A program made the translations under genes and the position numbers. DNA of 64,000 nucleotides, taken from NCBI GenBank assembly GCA_009733575.1, contig ML769504.1, positions 75,687 to 139,686 on the forward strand, in the 5' to 3' direction. Source of the DNA: Gymnopus androsaceus JB14 (lineage: Eukaryota; Basidiomycota; Agaricomycetes; Agaricales; Omphalotaceae). The notes under the pieces were generated by a model. The model saw only the letters and a list, made by a program, of their open reading frames with translations, had not been told where the DNA came from and made no database searches. Shown here piece by piece: positions 1-10,447 of this stretch (position 1 is the stretch's first letter; the number at the start of each line of letters is the position of its first letter).

Positions 1-597
1 GAGAATTATGATTGCGTAGCGTGGAATACAAAACGTGAAATCTTGAGTAGCAAGAATTCACAACGGTTTGTTGAAGAGTACTGTCGACCAGTATCAACAA
101 TGAGCAACGATCCGTGACGAGTGGAAGAGAGTAGCTTCAATCTTCTGTCAGCGACTAGTTCCCCACAACACGAGGTACCAGGCGTCACGACTTTCGGACT
201 TAGGCAAAGACAAGAACGATGAGGAAAAGAGAAGAAGATGATATTGAGAACTAGGAGGTATTGATGAGATTGAAGCTAAGGACTATGCTACAGCTACAAC
301 TACTATATATACTAAAGTACAAACCCTAAGCCCTTATACCCTGTACCCTAACCGTGCGGTAACAATGCATGAAACGATAAAAGACAACAAGTAAACGACA
401 ATAAGTAATGATAGGTCGATCGTACAAGTATGGACATGCTAGCATGTGTTATGATCGGAAACAATCATACTCTGATCGACAGAATCTAATTAGTACAGCC
501 GCGCGTCTAAACAAGCGCGCGTTTATGTAGATATAAAGGAAAATGATAAGGAATAATACCATGTGTTTGATAAGATAAGAATGTTTGTAACACCTTC

Positions 598-938
598 AGT
601 GACTTGGGGTAGGTATCATATTGCCAGGTGAGTTCATGCTCAAATTCCTTCATTCTGGAGGCCATAAATAGCTCTCATTAATCATTCTCAGGGCACCCAA
701 TTACGTGGAAATCAAAGCCTTTCTGCTTGGGCAATGCTGCTTTCTATGTTAAGGGGACTTGGGGAAGGCTTCATATTGTTACATGAGTTCATGGTTGAAT
801 TCCTTCATTCTGGGGGTACAAATAGCTCTCATTTACTGCTCTTAGGGCATATAATTATGCAGAAAATCAGAGCATATTTGCTCTGGCAATGCTTCCTTTA
901 GTGACTTGAGGAAGGTATCACATTGCCAGGTGAATTGC
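598..938. repeat. Tandem repeat, about 150-bp unit, 2.3 copies
   Basis: Three diverged copies start near 598, 747 and 898. Each begins with a version of GTGACTTGGGGTAGGTATCA, followed by an ATTGCCAGGTGA-like stretch. The first two copies also share the motif ATTCCTTCATTCTGG. The third copy is cut off after about 40 bp. No coding sequence is visible in the first 1.2 kb apart from chance ORFs. A short GGTT run lies near 1090. Confidence 0.7.
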
Positions 939-1199
939 ACATAAATTGTTAATGTGCTCAAGATGCTTTAAAAGATGATGAAGTATCACATCAGATACAT
1001 TGATTTAAAAGACTCTATCTCAGTATCTATTTTCTATTTTCAATAATGATCCTAATCAAGGGGTGATCAGGCTGTGAAACTGTGATATTGGGTTGGTTGG
1101 TTGGTTGGTGTCTTGGTCAGTGTTTAGGAAAAATTTAGATAGATTCTTTTTTTGAGAATTAATACTCTAATTTCACTCTAAGCCATCAGAGAATACTAT

Positions 1200-1849
1200 T
1201 TAATGACTGCCAGGCTCTTGCAAGGCCTCACAGATGTAGACTGGACCTTTAAAAAGAGTATTGTCATGTGTAGGCCATGCAAGCCCAAATTGGCTTGAGT
1301 AATGCTCTAGTATCCCTGATCCCTCCACCAACTCCAAGTAAGGACTCGGACCTGCCAGCATGGCAATCTCACTAGTAGAATCTGCGATTAAATAGAGCCA
1401 TGATCCGGAGATATTTTCTTTGCGCAAATTGATCGATTGTCCTCGTGTCCACCGTCTCAGAAGACAGCACGAGGACAATCGATGAGTTGTGAATGTGACA
1501 ATGCATACACTTTACCAGATCAACCAAGATGGACGTGAATTAAGGCACTGAAACGAGGGAAGCATCATAGACACTGAGGATATTTTGTCATTGGTAAGTA
1601 GCTTTCGAGGTGTTGAGAAGTCATCTGAAGTCCTCTGGATAGAATTATACCATCCATCGGCGGATCGGTATATATCCAAGTCTGCGGGCCTATACCCTTG
1701 ACAAGATCGAAGCTTTCGAGCATGCCCATGGTCGAAAACACAGTTAGGGTCTCATATTTTCTTTTACACGAGACAATTTCGTCGCTCACTTGGAAGTTAG
1801 CCCTAGCCTCAGTAGGTAAGCAGGCCAGTGCCATATGCAGGTATATCAT
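1200..1849 (-). CDS. Hypothetical protein, possible two-exon gene fragment
   Basis: Two open stretches on the minus strand (1565-1849, then 1200-1478) could be consecutive exons of one gene. They encode about 94 and 92 residues with ordinary amino-acid composition (for example MALACLPTEARANFQVSDE in the first). I do not recognise a family or any motif. The join between them and the true start are not resolved, and the hairpin at 1432-1483 sits in the second stretch. This may be a relic rather than an active gene. Confidence 0.2.
1432..1483. repeat. Perfect 16-bp inverted repeat (hairpin)
   Basis: The arms ATCGATTGTCCTCGTG (1432-1447) and CACGAGGACAATCGAT (1468-1483) are exact reverse complements separated by 20 bp. 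It overlaps the 5' end of the weak hypothetical minus-strand reading frame. Its function is unknown. There is no downstream T-run, and a rho-independent terminator would not be expected in a fungus. Confidence 0.75.
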
Positions 1850-2653
1850 TTTAATTTGTAGTCTCTCATTGGTGAGGGTATTACCTTGCGCTCGTATGTT
1901 TTTGTTGGGCTCATGACCTATGTCACCGGAGATTTTGCGAAGTTAATGTTGTCTCATGTTGCCAAACCATCCGAATCGAAAACTGCTTATCTCCTCCTGA
2001 CTGTTCTCATGCATTCGTACCCTCATTTTGTTATTAGAACCCTATCAAGGTGGAGAGCCGCCCTTATTTGTTGGAGTATATCTACATGCTCCCTGCCTCA
2101 TGACTGTCCTTTTCTCAGCCTTGTAAGCTATAATGATCACTGAATCTCCGTTGAATCTCAATCACCAGTGCGAATAAGGATATTACATAGCTCGGTTCAT
2201 AGATAGAACTAATTATCTGTTTTCACAACTGTCCGTCGATCCTAGTTATCAGCCAGTCCGGGGATCAATCGTCAATTGGCAGTCGATCGCTTCGCCTCGG
2301 CGTGCCTACATGAAGATGATTTTCTATTGGGAGGCTTTGGTCGATGTCCGGAGATCATGTAGATTGCTCAATATAAGTTTGACTCGTTTCAGTATTTGAA
2401 AAGGACATTCGAAATCTTCAAATTCATTAAGATCAGGCATGCTCAGGCTGCATGTTTGACAACCTCCGCTAAAAAATCCCGCTAAGCGCTCAGTTAGATG
2501 GATGGATGGATAGATATATCGATCGATGGATGTCAATAGATTTAAAGATCGATGGATAAATTCCAAAACTAAGTATATAAACATTCGGTGATCCCTGCAA
2601 GATACCCCAGCTCATCCTTAAATTTTCTGCTCACCATCCCTCTTCCAAAAATC

Positions 2654-5600
2654 ATGTCTCAATATTACCTAGTAACCGGTCGCAAGGACAGCGACGGTAC
2701 TATCTATGATCGACTGGAGATTGAAGAATTGCAAAAGCAGCCTCAGCAGTTCTCGCTCTTTATCCTCGCTTACCTTGCTCTTCAAGGAAGAGATAATAAT
2801 CCCAATGTCAACACCAACATCCCACAGGCTGCAGCGTTCCCTGAGCTAGCTGGTATTCACGGTCTTCTGTTCAGAGTGGGCCCTTCTTTTTTATGATCTA
2901 CATATGACTTGATCGCCTGTTTTCTGCTAGGAATGGGTTGGCGATCGGAAGAAGACTGAGGAGGAGAAGCCCGACTTTAACCCTAAGGATCCGAAAGATA
3001 CCAACCCAGTGCCCTCCCGTTTCGGCGGAGTAAGTATTCTCTCCACTGTGATGACACAGTCTTAACGATGAGCTCCAGTATTGCAACCATGGAAGTGTTG
3101 TTTTCCCCACTTGGTGAGTTCTGCATGACAATTTCCCGGTCTCGTCTCTGATATTTCCTTCACAACACAGGCATAGGCCTTACGTTTTGGCGTTAGAGCA
3201 AGCAATTGGCAACATCGCTACAGAGATTGCCGAAACTTTTGCAAAGCTTTACCCAAAAGAAGCTAATGTATGGAAACAGGCTGCCAGGGAGCTCCGCTTC
3301 CCGTACGTCACTTCTGCTGCCTGTATTCTTGACTAAACAGGTGTTTCAATCTACAGGTTCTGGGACTGGGCTGATAAGAAGGTGAAAACAGACGGCATTC
3401 CCGCTGTTTTGAGCGAGCTCAAGGTTAAGATTGCCATGCCTGAGGAAGTTACTAAAGCAGTGGATAATCCACTCGCATTCTACCGTTTCGAAAGCATTCC
3501 CGATGGCTTTGAAAATGAAGTGTTGAATGTTCGTGTGCTGCTGCCGTTTTTTTGTAGTTCACTGAGTCCTTTTTCAGCCTCAGGACACAGAAGTATGTAT
3601 CATAAGTTGACTTCGAGTAATCCAGTCATAACAAGCGAGCGGGTCCTTTATTAGGTCACCGCTTATTTCAAGGACTGGACGGTACGTTTTCTGCACTAAC
3701 TTGTCCCTCGTGTAGGGTAGTAGCCTTTTGTTTCCAGCGCACCTACAGATATGCGCAGAGCACACTAACACCGGATGGTAACGGCACAGCACAGCTTAAT
3801 GAGTAAGTAGTTGTCTCAAAGTTGTCTTTGAGGATCCAAAAATTATGCTCTCCAACTGATTCCAAATACCATAGCACAATCAAGGAAAGAGCTGATCAAG
3901 TACGATGCCATGTCTCAGATCTATTCACTTTTGATGAAAGAGGCACTCCTGCCCTGGTGTTCGTAGGATATCTTTCCACAAATTGTACCTGCTGAACAGT
4001 GAACCAGATGAGATGAATTCTCCAACCATACAACAGAATCTCTTCGCAAGAGGGATTATTACAATGTTTGTAAGTTTCGCCATTCTTTGTTATGTCTCTT
4101 CAACCTCAACTATGTTTAGGCTCGCTAGAAGGCATCCACGACTTGATGCATGACACGATCGGTGGTAATGGACATATGTCTGACCATAATTATGTGCGTA
4201 AATGATCCCAATTACTCCTGTTCTTCTATCTTATGTCTGTACTCGAAAGGCTGGATTTGACCCTATGTGAAGCATTCTCTTGTTGAAAACCCCAAACTTT
4301 CTGACCATGTCCAAGCTTTTTCCTTCATCACTGCAATGTTGACCGACTGCTGGCGCTTTGGGAGTATGTCTATCCCAAGTGTTATGTCAGGATTTATCTA
4401 CACATTGCTCATTACTGCTGAGCTCGAGTTATAGACAGTGGGCAAAGGATATACTCATGGAGGCAAGACTTATCCATTCACTCAAGCCAGAGGCACGTAT
4501 AACCTTGTATATGTGAGTTCCGGTGTCCGCAGGTAAATGATATTTGACATAATACTAAGCGATTTCTACCCTAGAACTCTCAGCTCATAGGCAAAACGCC
4601 TCTCGCCCCTTTCCGGAACTCAAAAGAACAGTACTGGACTTCTGACGAGACTCGTTTTCTGAGATGAAAATGTAATTATACACGGCCGACTGTGCTACAC
4701 TATGAGGTGGTATACTTATTCATTTCCAGATTATTCTTATCCAGAAGTTAACGGTGTCAAAGTTGGCAAGGACATTACTGAAAAACAACGCAAGGAAGCC
4801 CGAAAGAAGCTTCAGGAGTACTATGCCCTTGGTATGTGAGCTGATTCAGCTACTGAGTAGCAGTATTATTAATTTGCATGCTATATAGACAAACCACGGG
4901 AATTGAAGCTCTCATTGCCAGTGAAATTCCACGCCCCTGCTCGCGATCACCTCCCGAGTGGATACAAGATCGTCGAGGACTATCGTCGCATGATCATTGT
5001 GGTGCAGGTACACATCCTTGTCGTAATCATAGTATGGCAAATTAAGCACTGTTTCAGACTTCTGAGTTTGCTTTCAATGGCCCTTATTCTATCCAAATCT
5101 ATTTCAAGAATACCTCTAATCAGGTGAGTTTTATGTTCCAATCTATAGGCTGGTGCAACCTGACAAGCTTAGCAGACAGAGGAGTATATTGGGTTGGTTG
5201 CAGTCTTCGCTCGGCCGGATCGCTGCAAGTTCATTGGTCTTATCAAAGATGTGACGCTTAGACTTTTGTTTTAGCTCCTTGCAAAGGTTGTATCATACGT
5301 CGTGAGGCTGGCTCTACCATCCGTGGCATTATTCCAATGTACGTTGTTTCAACAATGTTCATCTTCTGATTGTTCGCTCATTTCTGCGTAGCCCACTGTA
5401 CATTGTGGAGGAAACCATCAAGCGCTCAAGAATCACCTCTAGCTCAGAGTCTAACTTAGAAGAGGCGATTGCGAAGGAACTTAAGGAGAGCTTGTATGGG
5501 AAAATTGTCAATAGGGAAGGTAAAGAAGTTGGTCGTGCTACGGGCGGCATGAAGATTTCGGATGAGGACTCCCTCGAGGAGCATCTCGTACCCGATATCA

Positions 5601-5725
5601 CCTTGGTCTCTTCTGCTGCAATCCGTTCTGAGAATGGACCCGATCCCATTGAGTGGGCTGACTGGTTGAACCATGGCAAGGTTTTTGAGAAAGATTCCTC
5701 ATGGAAGAGAGCTGCCAGGGTATAA
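2654..5725 (+). CDS. Tyrosinase (polyphenol oxidase), mushroom type
   Basis: Type-3 copper enzyme that hydroxylates monophenols and oxidises diphenols to quinones in melanin formation; the protein is probably intracellular, as no signal peptide is seen (start [11 protein letters not shown]). The CuA site is visible as GIHGLL, then [17 protein letters not shown]. The CuB site is [12 protein letters not shown] plus [15 protein letters not shown]. After about residue 390 comes the tyrosinase C-terminal domain, ending [19 protein letters not shown]. Exons that join in frame are 2654-2875, 2931-3029, 3079-3113, 3171-3302, 3357-3528, 3655-3681, 3738-3802, 3875-about 3920, about 4010-4069, 4120-4193, 4250-4266, 4316-4367, 4435-4512, 4575-4653, 4730-4831, 4889-5007, 5058-5123, 5176-5236, 5275-5338 and 5392-5725. 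The junction between 3920 and 4010 is not resolved. All six copper-ligand regions and the FWDWADKK segment are present, so the gene looks intact. A fold-back transposon begins 34 bp after the stop codon. Confidence 0.9.
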
Positions 5726-5758
5726 TAGGAAGTGTCAATTTTCATGATTCATTGGCTA

Positions 5759-6266
5759 CATCAGCAAAAACTGTTTTGGGCCCAGGAGGATCTAAGGTCA
5801 CCTAGTCCTCTTAGGCAACCTGAGGCATCCTAGTTGGCCCAGGAAAAAGGGTAAAACTTTGGACACCTCAGGTATCCTAGTCATCTTAGGTGTCCTGGGA
5901 GATCCTGGGATGTCCTGGGGCATCCTGGGGCATCCTGAGGCATCCTGGGATGGAACTTTTATCCTAGGATGCCTCAGGATGAGTCATCTTAGGTGTCCTG
6001 GGAGATCCTGGGATGTCCTGGGGCATCCTGGGGCATCCTGAGGCATCCTGGGATGGAACTTTTATCCTAGGATGCCTCAGGATGACCCAGGATGCCCCAG
6101 GATGCCCCAGGACATCCCAGGATCTCCCAGGACACCTAGGATGACTAGGATACCTGAGGTGTCCAAAGTTTTACCCTTTTTCCTGGGCCAACTAGGATGC
6201 CTCAGGTTGCCTAAGAGGACTAGGTGACCTTAGATCCTCCTGGGCCCAAAACAGTTTTTTCTGATG
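5759..6266. mobile_element. Fold-back MITE, CATCAG...CTGATG termini
   Basis: Long inverted repeats start CATCAGCAAAAACTGTTTTG on the left, and the right end reads CAGTTTTTTCTGATG. TA flanks both ends (5757-5758 and 6267-6268), a possible 2-bp target duplication. The two arms pair over most of the element, which is built from GGATGCCTCAGGAT / CCTGGGGCATCCTGG motifs. The left arm contains an internal 103-bp tandem duplication (5881-5983 and 5984-6086). There is no transposase. A proline/glycine/tryptophan-rich open frame inside is a by-product of the repeats. Confidence 0.85.
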
Positions 6267-6439
6267 TAGTTTGTTAGCGATACTTGTCAAAGCTATGTAC
6301 TATGTAAGTTTACTGTACCATTTCATTCATTTCAACAGTCACAGGTCACAGGACCTCAAAATTTGTCACAGGTTACAAGCAAGAATTTTTGTAAAATCTA
6401 CAGTAAATGGTTGTCTTGTAAAATTCAATATTCATAGCT

Positions 6440-6605
6440 CATCAGCAAAACCTGAGTCATCTCCAGAGGTCTCCAGAGCACCTGTAGCTTCTGAAGCAGC
6501 TAGAGCAAGAGTACTAACTCCAGAGATCTTCAGAGGACAATATAAACATCCAGAGACCTCCAAAGAGCTATTCAATCAAGTTTCCATGTTCTGGTTTTTT
6601 ATGCA
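6440..6605. mobile_element. Possible short element of the CATCAG family
   Basis: The left end CATCAGCAAAACCTGAGTCA is the same as the terminus of the MITE at 48548 over its first 14 bases. The interior has the same CCAGAG-rich texture as the element at 32593. The expected right end (GGTTTTGCTGATG) is present only as a degenerate CTGGTTTTTTATGCAG at about 6589-6605. The call is weak because only one terminus is convincing. Confidence 0.35.
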
Positions 6606-7197
6606 GTCGCCTGTTAGTTCTAGTGAGTAGTGTTTCTTGGTATCCAAACATTGTTTTTTCTGTCGTATTTCCTTTCTTTTTGCTTTCCCTCCCAGTTTTT
6701 TTTTTTGAAGTGGAGAGGGGCCCTACCAAACTAACTTGAACTTTTAAACTCTACTAACTTGCGCTAACTTGTGAATTGAGAGTTGACTTAGTTGACCAAG
6801 TTAACTTGTCTAACTTGCTTTGAACTTGCTTAACTTGTGCAATATAAATACACTCCTAAGGCTCATTATCAGTTAAATAAGACTGTAAGTATTACCAGTT
6901 GTATTGTATAACCCTTATAATCATACTGCCATGTATGTTATTGATACATTTCTCAGCACTATAGCCTCTATTCCCAGTGAATAAGTACACACACTCATAC
7001 TATGAGTTCAATGTAACTTTAGGGACCAAAGAATCAGCTCAACATTGTTAAATACTCCCAAGTAATATTAATGACTTTGGGCACATATACTCTACATATC
7101 ACTCTCAGAAATAATATATAACATCTAAATAATATCCTATAAGACTACTCCAAGGCCAAAGAAGTCTCCTGGGCATCAATAATATGTATTATAATTA

Positions 7198-8005
7198 GTC
7201 ATGGGCAAGAATCATGAATCATCAAGGATACTCTGGTTTAGGGCTTACCACCGTGTCCGTGTCCCCATGGTTCACGGTATCCGTAAGACGGTACGGTGCC
7301 CATCCCGTGTCGCAAATTTCAAGTGACCATCAACGGGATGGTCACGGCACGGTAAACACCGTGTCAGACCGTGCTGTCAACATGGTTGATAGTTTCTCAC
7401 TGTATTGGTCACTGTGCCACCGTAAACGGCACGGTAACAGAGGCACGGTGACTGTCCTGTGAGGGCTGTTGAAACCTCTTTGACACGGTACGGTCACGGC
7501 ACCACCGTGAATAACACGGACCATTAAAAACACGGCCGTGACCGTTTACGGTATGGTGGTAAGCCCTACTCTGGTTATGATCCTTGAAAATGATTCTAGG
7601 ATAGAGTCATACTACCAAAAGAAGGTTAATGAGTCTACTCCAGAGTAGAGTTAGAATCACCTGGTTTGGGACCTAGGATACTCTAGCAAGGATACTCTTA
7701 ATTACTGACTATGTGTTGTATATGTTATATTGTGAATGAAATGTATCTGAAACATCAATATTGCTACTCCTGAGGGTTATATACCAATATTTAATACATC
7801 TAATAAAACACATATTGGGTTATTCAATGTTTACTTTAGAATATCCTTGGATTGATTTGACTCTTGACTCTAGGATAGGATCACCGAGAATCACTTGTGC
7901 TTAAGTGATTCTACTCATGGCTAGAGCTAAGATCATGGGTTTTAGAGTGAGATTATCCTAGAAAAGAGTCAAGAGTCAGATAGAGTCATGATTCTTGCCC
8001 ATGAC
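7198..8005. mobile_element. 808-bp inverted-repeat element hosting a hAT MITE
   Basis: The termini GTCATGGGCAAGAATCATGA and its reverse complement bound the segment. TAATTA flanks it on both sides (7192-7197, 8006-8011); because this hexamer is a palindrome, the true target duplication could be shorter. About 340 bp of its length is a younger hAT-type insertion plus that insertion's target duplication. No transposase frame is visible, so it is a non-autonomous element of unknown superfamily. Diverged ACTAACTTGAA...TTTTAAACTC direct repeats lie outside it near 6729 and 8176, hinting at a still older host element. Confidence 0.75.
7239..7568. mobile_element. hAT-type MITE with perfect 8-bp target duplication
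   Basis: The 330-bp element begins TAGGGCTTACCACCGT and ends GGTATGGTGGTAAGCCCTA, giving imperfect terminal inverted repeats. CTCTGGTT directly repeats at 7231-7238 and 7569-7576, the 8-bp duplication diagnostic of hAT transposons. The interior is dominated by CACGGT/ACCGTG words. It lies inside the element at 7198-8005, so it inserted later. Confidence 0.9.
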
Positions 8006-8301
8006 TAATTATAATGATATATTTACATTTTTTTTGACAAATTTCAGCCAAGTTACACAAGTTAGCAGAGTTTGAAATATTTGATGGTGCAAGTTAATTA
8101 CAAGTTCACTTATATCTCGCAAATTTTTCACAATGTCTTCTTGGACATTATACCTATTTACTGTGGCTACTAGGGGACTAACTTGAAATTTTAAACTCCT
8201 CAGTATTCAGTGTCTTTGGCATCACACAGACAAAGCTATGGAATCAACTCAGCCCTCAGAAAACACACAAGCTCACGGTTGTATGCCAACATTGCCATTG
8301 C

Positions 8302-8742
8302 ATGTATAAAAGCACTGGTCTAACTGTAAATTGCACAAAGCATCACTTCAATCTTCTATCAGATTCTTGTACCAGCCCTCCTGCAAATGTAGTTTATGAA
8401 GATGATCTTCTGGATAATATCTGGCCAGCAGCTGCCACTTTACCCAACGATACTGCAGCTTCAGATGCACTTATAGCAGCTGCGCTTGAGGATGTGGGTG
8501 ACAGCAATGATTGGGAGGATGACCTTACCTCAGAGGTGGAGCTTCGCGCATCACGCAACCATTCTGGTCCATGTAATAAAAAGATCAAACTGGTTGATCT
8601 TTTTAGGTATCCTAGTCCCGATACTCCCAAAGGGGATTGGCTAAAGCATTGGCACTTCAACAAGTCATTGCTTGATGTTGCGGAGAACGTTGAAGCAGAA
8701 GCGGCGGAGGCCCAGGCTGGTGAAATGGATAATTGTACTTAA
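8302..8742 (+). CDS. Hypothetical acidic protein, 146 codons
   Basis: A single open frame encodes a mildly acidic product with an alanine/glutamate-rich tail (ENVEAEAAEAQAGEMD) and an internal FRYPSPDTPKGDWLKHW segment. I recognise no family. It lies between two transposon clusters and stops 27 bp before the left end of the hAT-like element at 8769, so it could be a fragment of an older mobile element or a host gene remnant. The first methionine is the only support for the start. Confidence 0.3.
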   Translation: MYKSTGLTVNCTKHHFNLLSDSCTSPPANVVYEDDLLDNIWPAAATLPNDTAASDALIAAALEDVGDSNDWEDDLTSEVELRASRNHSGPCNKKIKLVDLFRYPSPDTPKGDWLKHWHFNKSLLDVAENVEAEAAEAQAGEMDNCT

Positions 8743-8768
8743 TACCTCAGTTCTTGAACTTTAATAGC

Positions 8769-9271
8769 CAAGGGGGCTCAAGAAATTAAGCGCCCAACTG
8801 GGGGTAGGTTAGATAGTCCAGCTGCCAGAGCCAAAAAAAAAAATTCTACCCCCCTTAATATACCCTCAAAATACCTTTGGGATCATTTTTTTGAGCTTAC
8901 ATAGTCTTCTAAAGAGCTTCAGAAACAGTGTAAGCAGTTGTGTCTCTTGAGTACCTCAGCACAGAGCCATGTGGCTTACATGTGGACCATTCAATTAATT
9001 TTTTATTTGAGTAATACTACTAGTACAACCACATCTAGTATCATATGGAATGTGTAGGGCTGAACCGGCCCATCAATCATGGACTTGCAACACTTGTAAG
9101 AGTGTCAAGCATTGATAGTACTACTAGTAGGTATCTGACTACTATCTAATCTAGATATACCATATATAGGTGTGAGAATGTTTATATAGCATAGCATAGT
9201 AGTCCCCTCCAACTGTCTGAAAATATACATTTCAACCTGCAGTCACCTTTTAATTTTCTTGAGCCCCCTTG
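8769..9271. mobile_element. hAT-like non-autonomous element A (503 bp)
   Basis: The termini are CAAGGGGGCTCAAGAAATTAA at the left and TTTTCTTGAGCCCCCTTG at the right. The flanks TTAATAGC (8761-8768) and TTAATAAC (9272-9279) match at 7 of 8 positions, consistent with a slightly decayed 8-bp hAT target duplication. No coding capacity is seen. The same terminal sequence family bounds the neighbouring element B. Confidence 0.8.
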
Positions 9272-9879
9272 TTAATAACACTAAACAGTACTATATTTTA
9301 TACCAAGGGGGTGTTAAAAATTTAAAAAATGACTGGACATCGATCCTTTTATCTTGAGCCTGGCCGGCGGACTAACTAACTATGTAAGCATTCCCACACC
9401 CATATATGGTATTACAAGATAAGATTTCATCATGAATTGCTCTCTACAGAGTCAGAAGACACTGTTTGGACACTGTACCTTCACTTTGAGCTTTTTTTAG
9501 CATCCATAAGCCATAACAAATCCCATTTTTCCTTCTGAAACATGATACATTGATACTCCTCATATGTCCTGCTTTGACCAGCCAAAGCAAGCAAGTAAGT
9601 ACATGGGAGCCAGGAGGTCTAGGAAGGCTGTAATTTATACAATGGATGCTATGTACTTGCAGCCTTACAAGTAGTGTAAGATATATACATTTTGAAGTTT
9701 CCAGACTGCCAAAAGTAGTCAAAATAGGTCAATCTTTAGGGTGTCAAAAATCAGCCTACGACACTGTATTTGTATACAAATAGATTACACTGTAATAAAA
9801 ACCTTATGTCTACAAATTTATTACAACGTAACAGCTGTCATGTAATATATTTAAATTGTATTCACACCTTACATGTGCC

Positions 9880-9952
9880 TGATGGCTTAATGGTATTGTC
9901 AGACCGCAGTCCTGACATGATGCATATGTATTGACGTGCGTTCGAGCCACTG
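9880..9952 (+). ncRNA. tRNA-like (SINE-head-like) sequence
   Basis: An A-box-like TGGCTTAATGGT (9883-9894) is followed 43 bp later by a B-box-like GCGTTCGAGCCAC (9938-9950). Between them is a stem TGTCAG...CTGACA around a nine-base loop, resembling an anticodon arm. The acceptor stem is not convincing, so it is not called as a working tRNA. It could be a pol III promoter of a SINE-like unit captured in element C. Confidence 0.4.
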
Positions 9953-9990
9953 ATATGTAAATTTAAGTGATTGTATGTTTTTCTTTTTAT

Positions 9991-10068
9991 GCAATGCCAT
10001 GGCTAGCTCTCGTTAGGGTTTGCCTGAAGGGTGAACCCTAACATTAGAGAGCTAGTCCGGCATTGCCA
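9991..10068. repeat. 78-bp imperfect palindrome
   Basis: The arms GCAATGCC.TGGCTAGCTCTC...TTAGGGTT and AACCCTAA...GAGAGCTAG.CCGGCATTGC pair around a short centre containing TGCCTGAAGGGTG. It lies between the tRNA-like motif and the telomere-like repeats of element C. Confidence 0.6.
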
Positions 10069-10076
10069 AACGTCCT

Positions 10077-10115
10077 GGGTTAGGGGTTAGGGGTTGGGGT
10101 TAAGGTTAGGGGTTA
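10077..10115 (+). repeat. Telomere-like degenerate repeats
   Basis: About six irregular units of GGGTTA/GGGGTT (GGGTTAGGGGTTAGGGGTTG followed by GGGTTAAGGTTAGGGG). The fungal telomere unit is TTAGGG; here the units vary and sit inside a transposon, so this is an interstitial telomere-like tract, not a chromosome end. Confidence 0.55.
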
Positions 10116-10447
10116 CCGCCTCTTGAAATAAGTGCAAACGAGGCTTTAGAGTGCCCGCTGATGACTTCCCAGCCTGGGGGACCCCCAGAGCGAGGCGAGG
10201 GAGGGGAGGGAAGCGGAGGCGGGCCCGAAGTTTGCACGCCAAATTATATTACCATTAATGGTTGTAATATTTGATGGTACCTACAGTTGTAATAAATTTG
10301 TAGACATAAGGGTTTATTACAACTGTAATACATTTGTATACATTATTTGTGTCTGGGGCTCCAAAAATTTTTTTGGGGCTGGGGGGCTGGACTAACTAAC
10401 CTAGGCCTGGTCAGGTGCTAAATTCTTTGAACCCCCCTGTTTTATAC

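Larger units (their letters stand above)
9771..10342. mobile_element. Nested inverted-repeat element C with tRNA-like and telomere-like motifs
   Basis: About 65 bp at each end are inverted copies: TGTATACAAAT, a TTACA.TGTAATAAA block, then CCTTATGTCTACAAATTTAT, which is identical in both arms. No clear target duplication was found. The interior contains pol III-like A and B box motifs, a second long inverted repeat (9991-10068) and a run of TTAGGG-like repeats. There is no protein-coding frame. The superfamily is unknown. Confidence 0.7.
9304..10439. mobile_element. hAT-like non-autonomous element B (1136 bp)
   Basis: The left end CAAGGGGGTGTTAAAAATTT is mirrored by a right end whose reverse complement reads CAGGGGGGTTCAAAGAATTT. 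Subterminal GGACTAACTAAC words occur near both ends. TTTTATAC is repeated exactly at 9296-9303 and 10440-10447 (8-bp target duplication). Element C is nested inside it and accounts for half of its length. It lies 32 bp from element A and shares its termini. Confidence 0.85.

Noticed and set aside
5859..6041. Open frame rich in Gly/Pro/Trp (GILGHPEASWDG)
   Set aside because: It is the translation of the repeated GGCATCCTGG words of the fold-back element, with no independent support.
9880..9952. Functional tRNA in element C
   Set aside because: A and B boxes and an anticodon-like arm are present, but there is no acceptor stem and the loop is nine bases.
10077..10115. TTAGGG-like tract as a telomere
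   Set aside because: The units are irregular and lie inside nested transposons far from a chromosome end.
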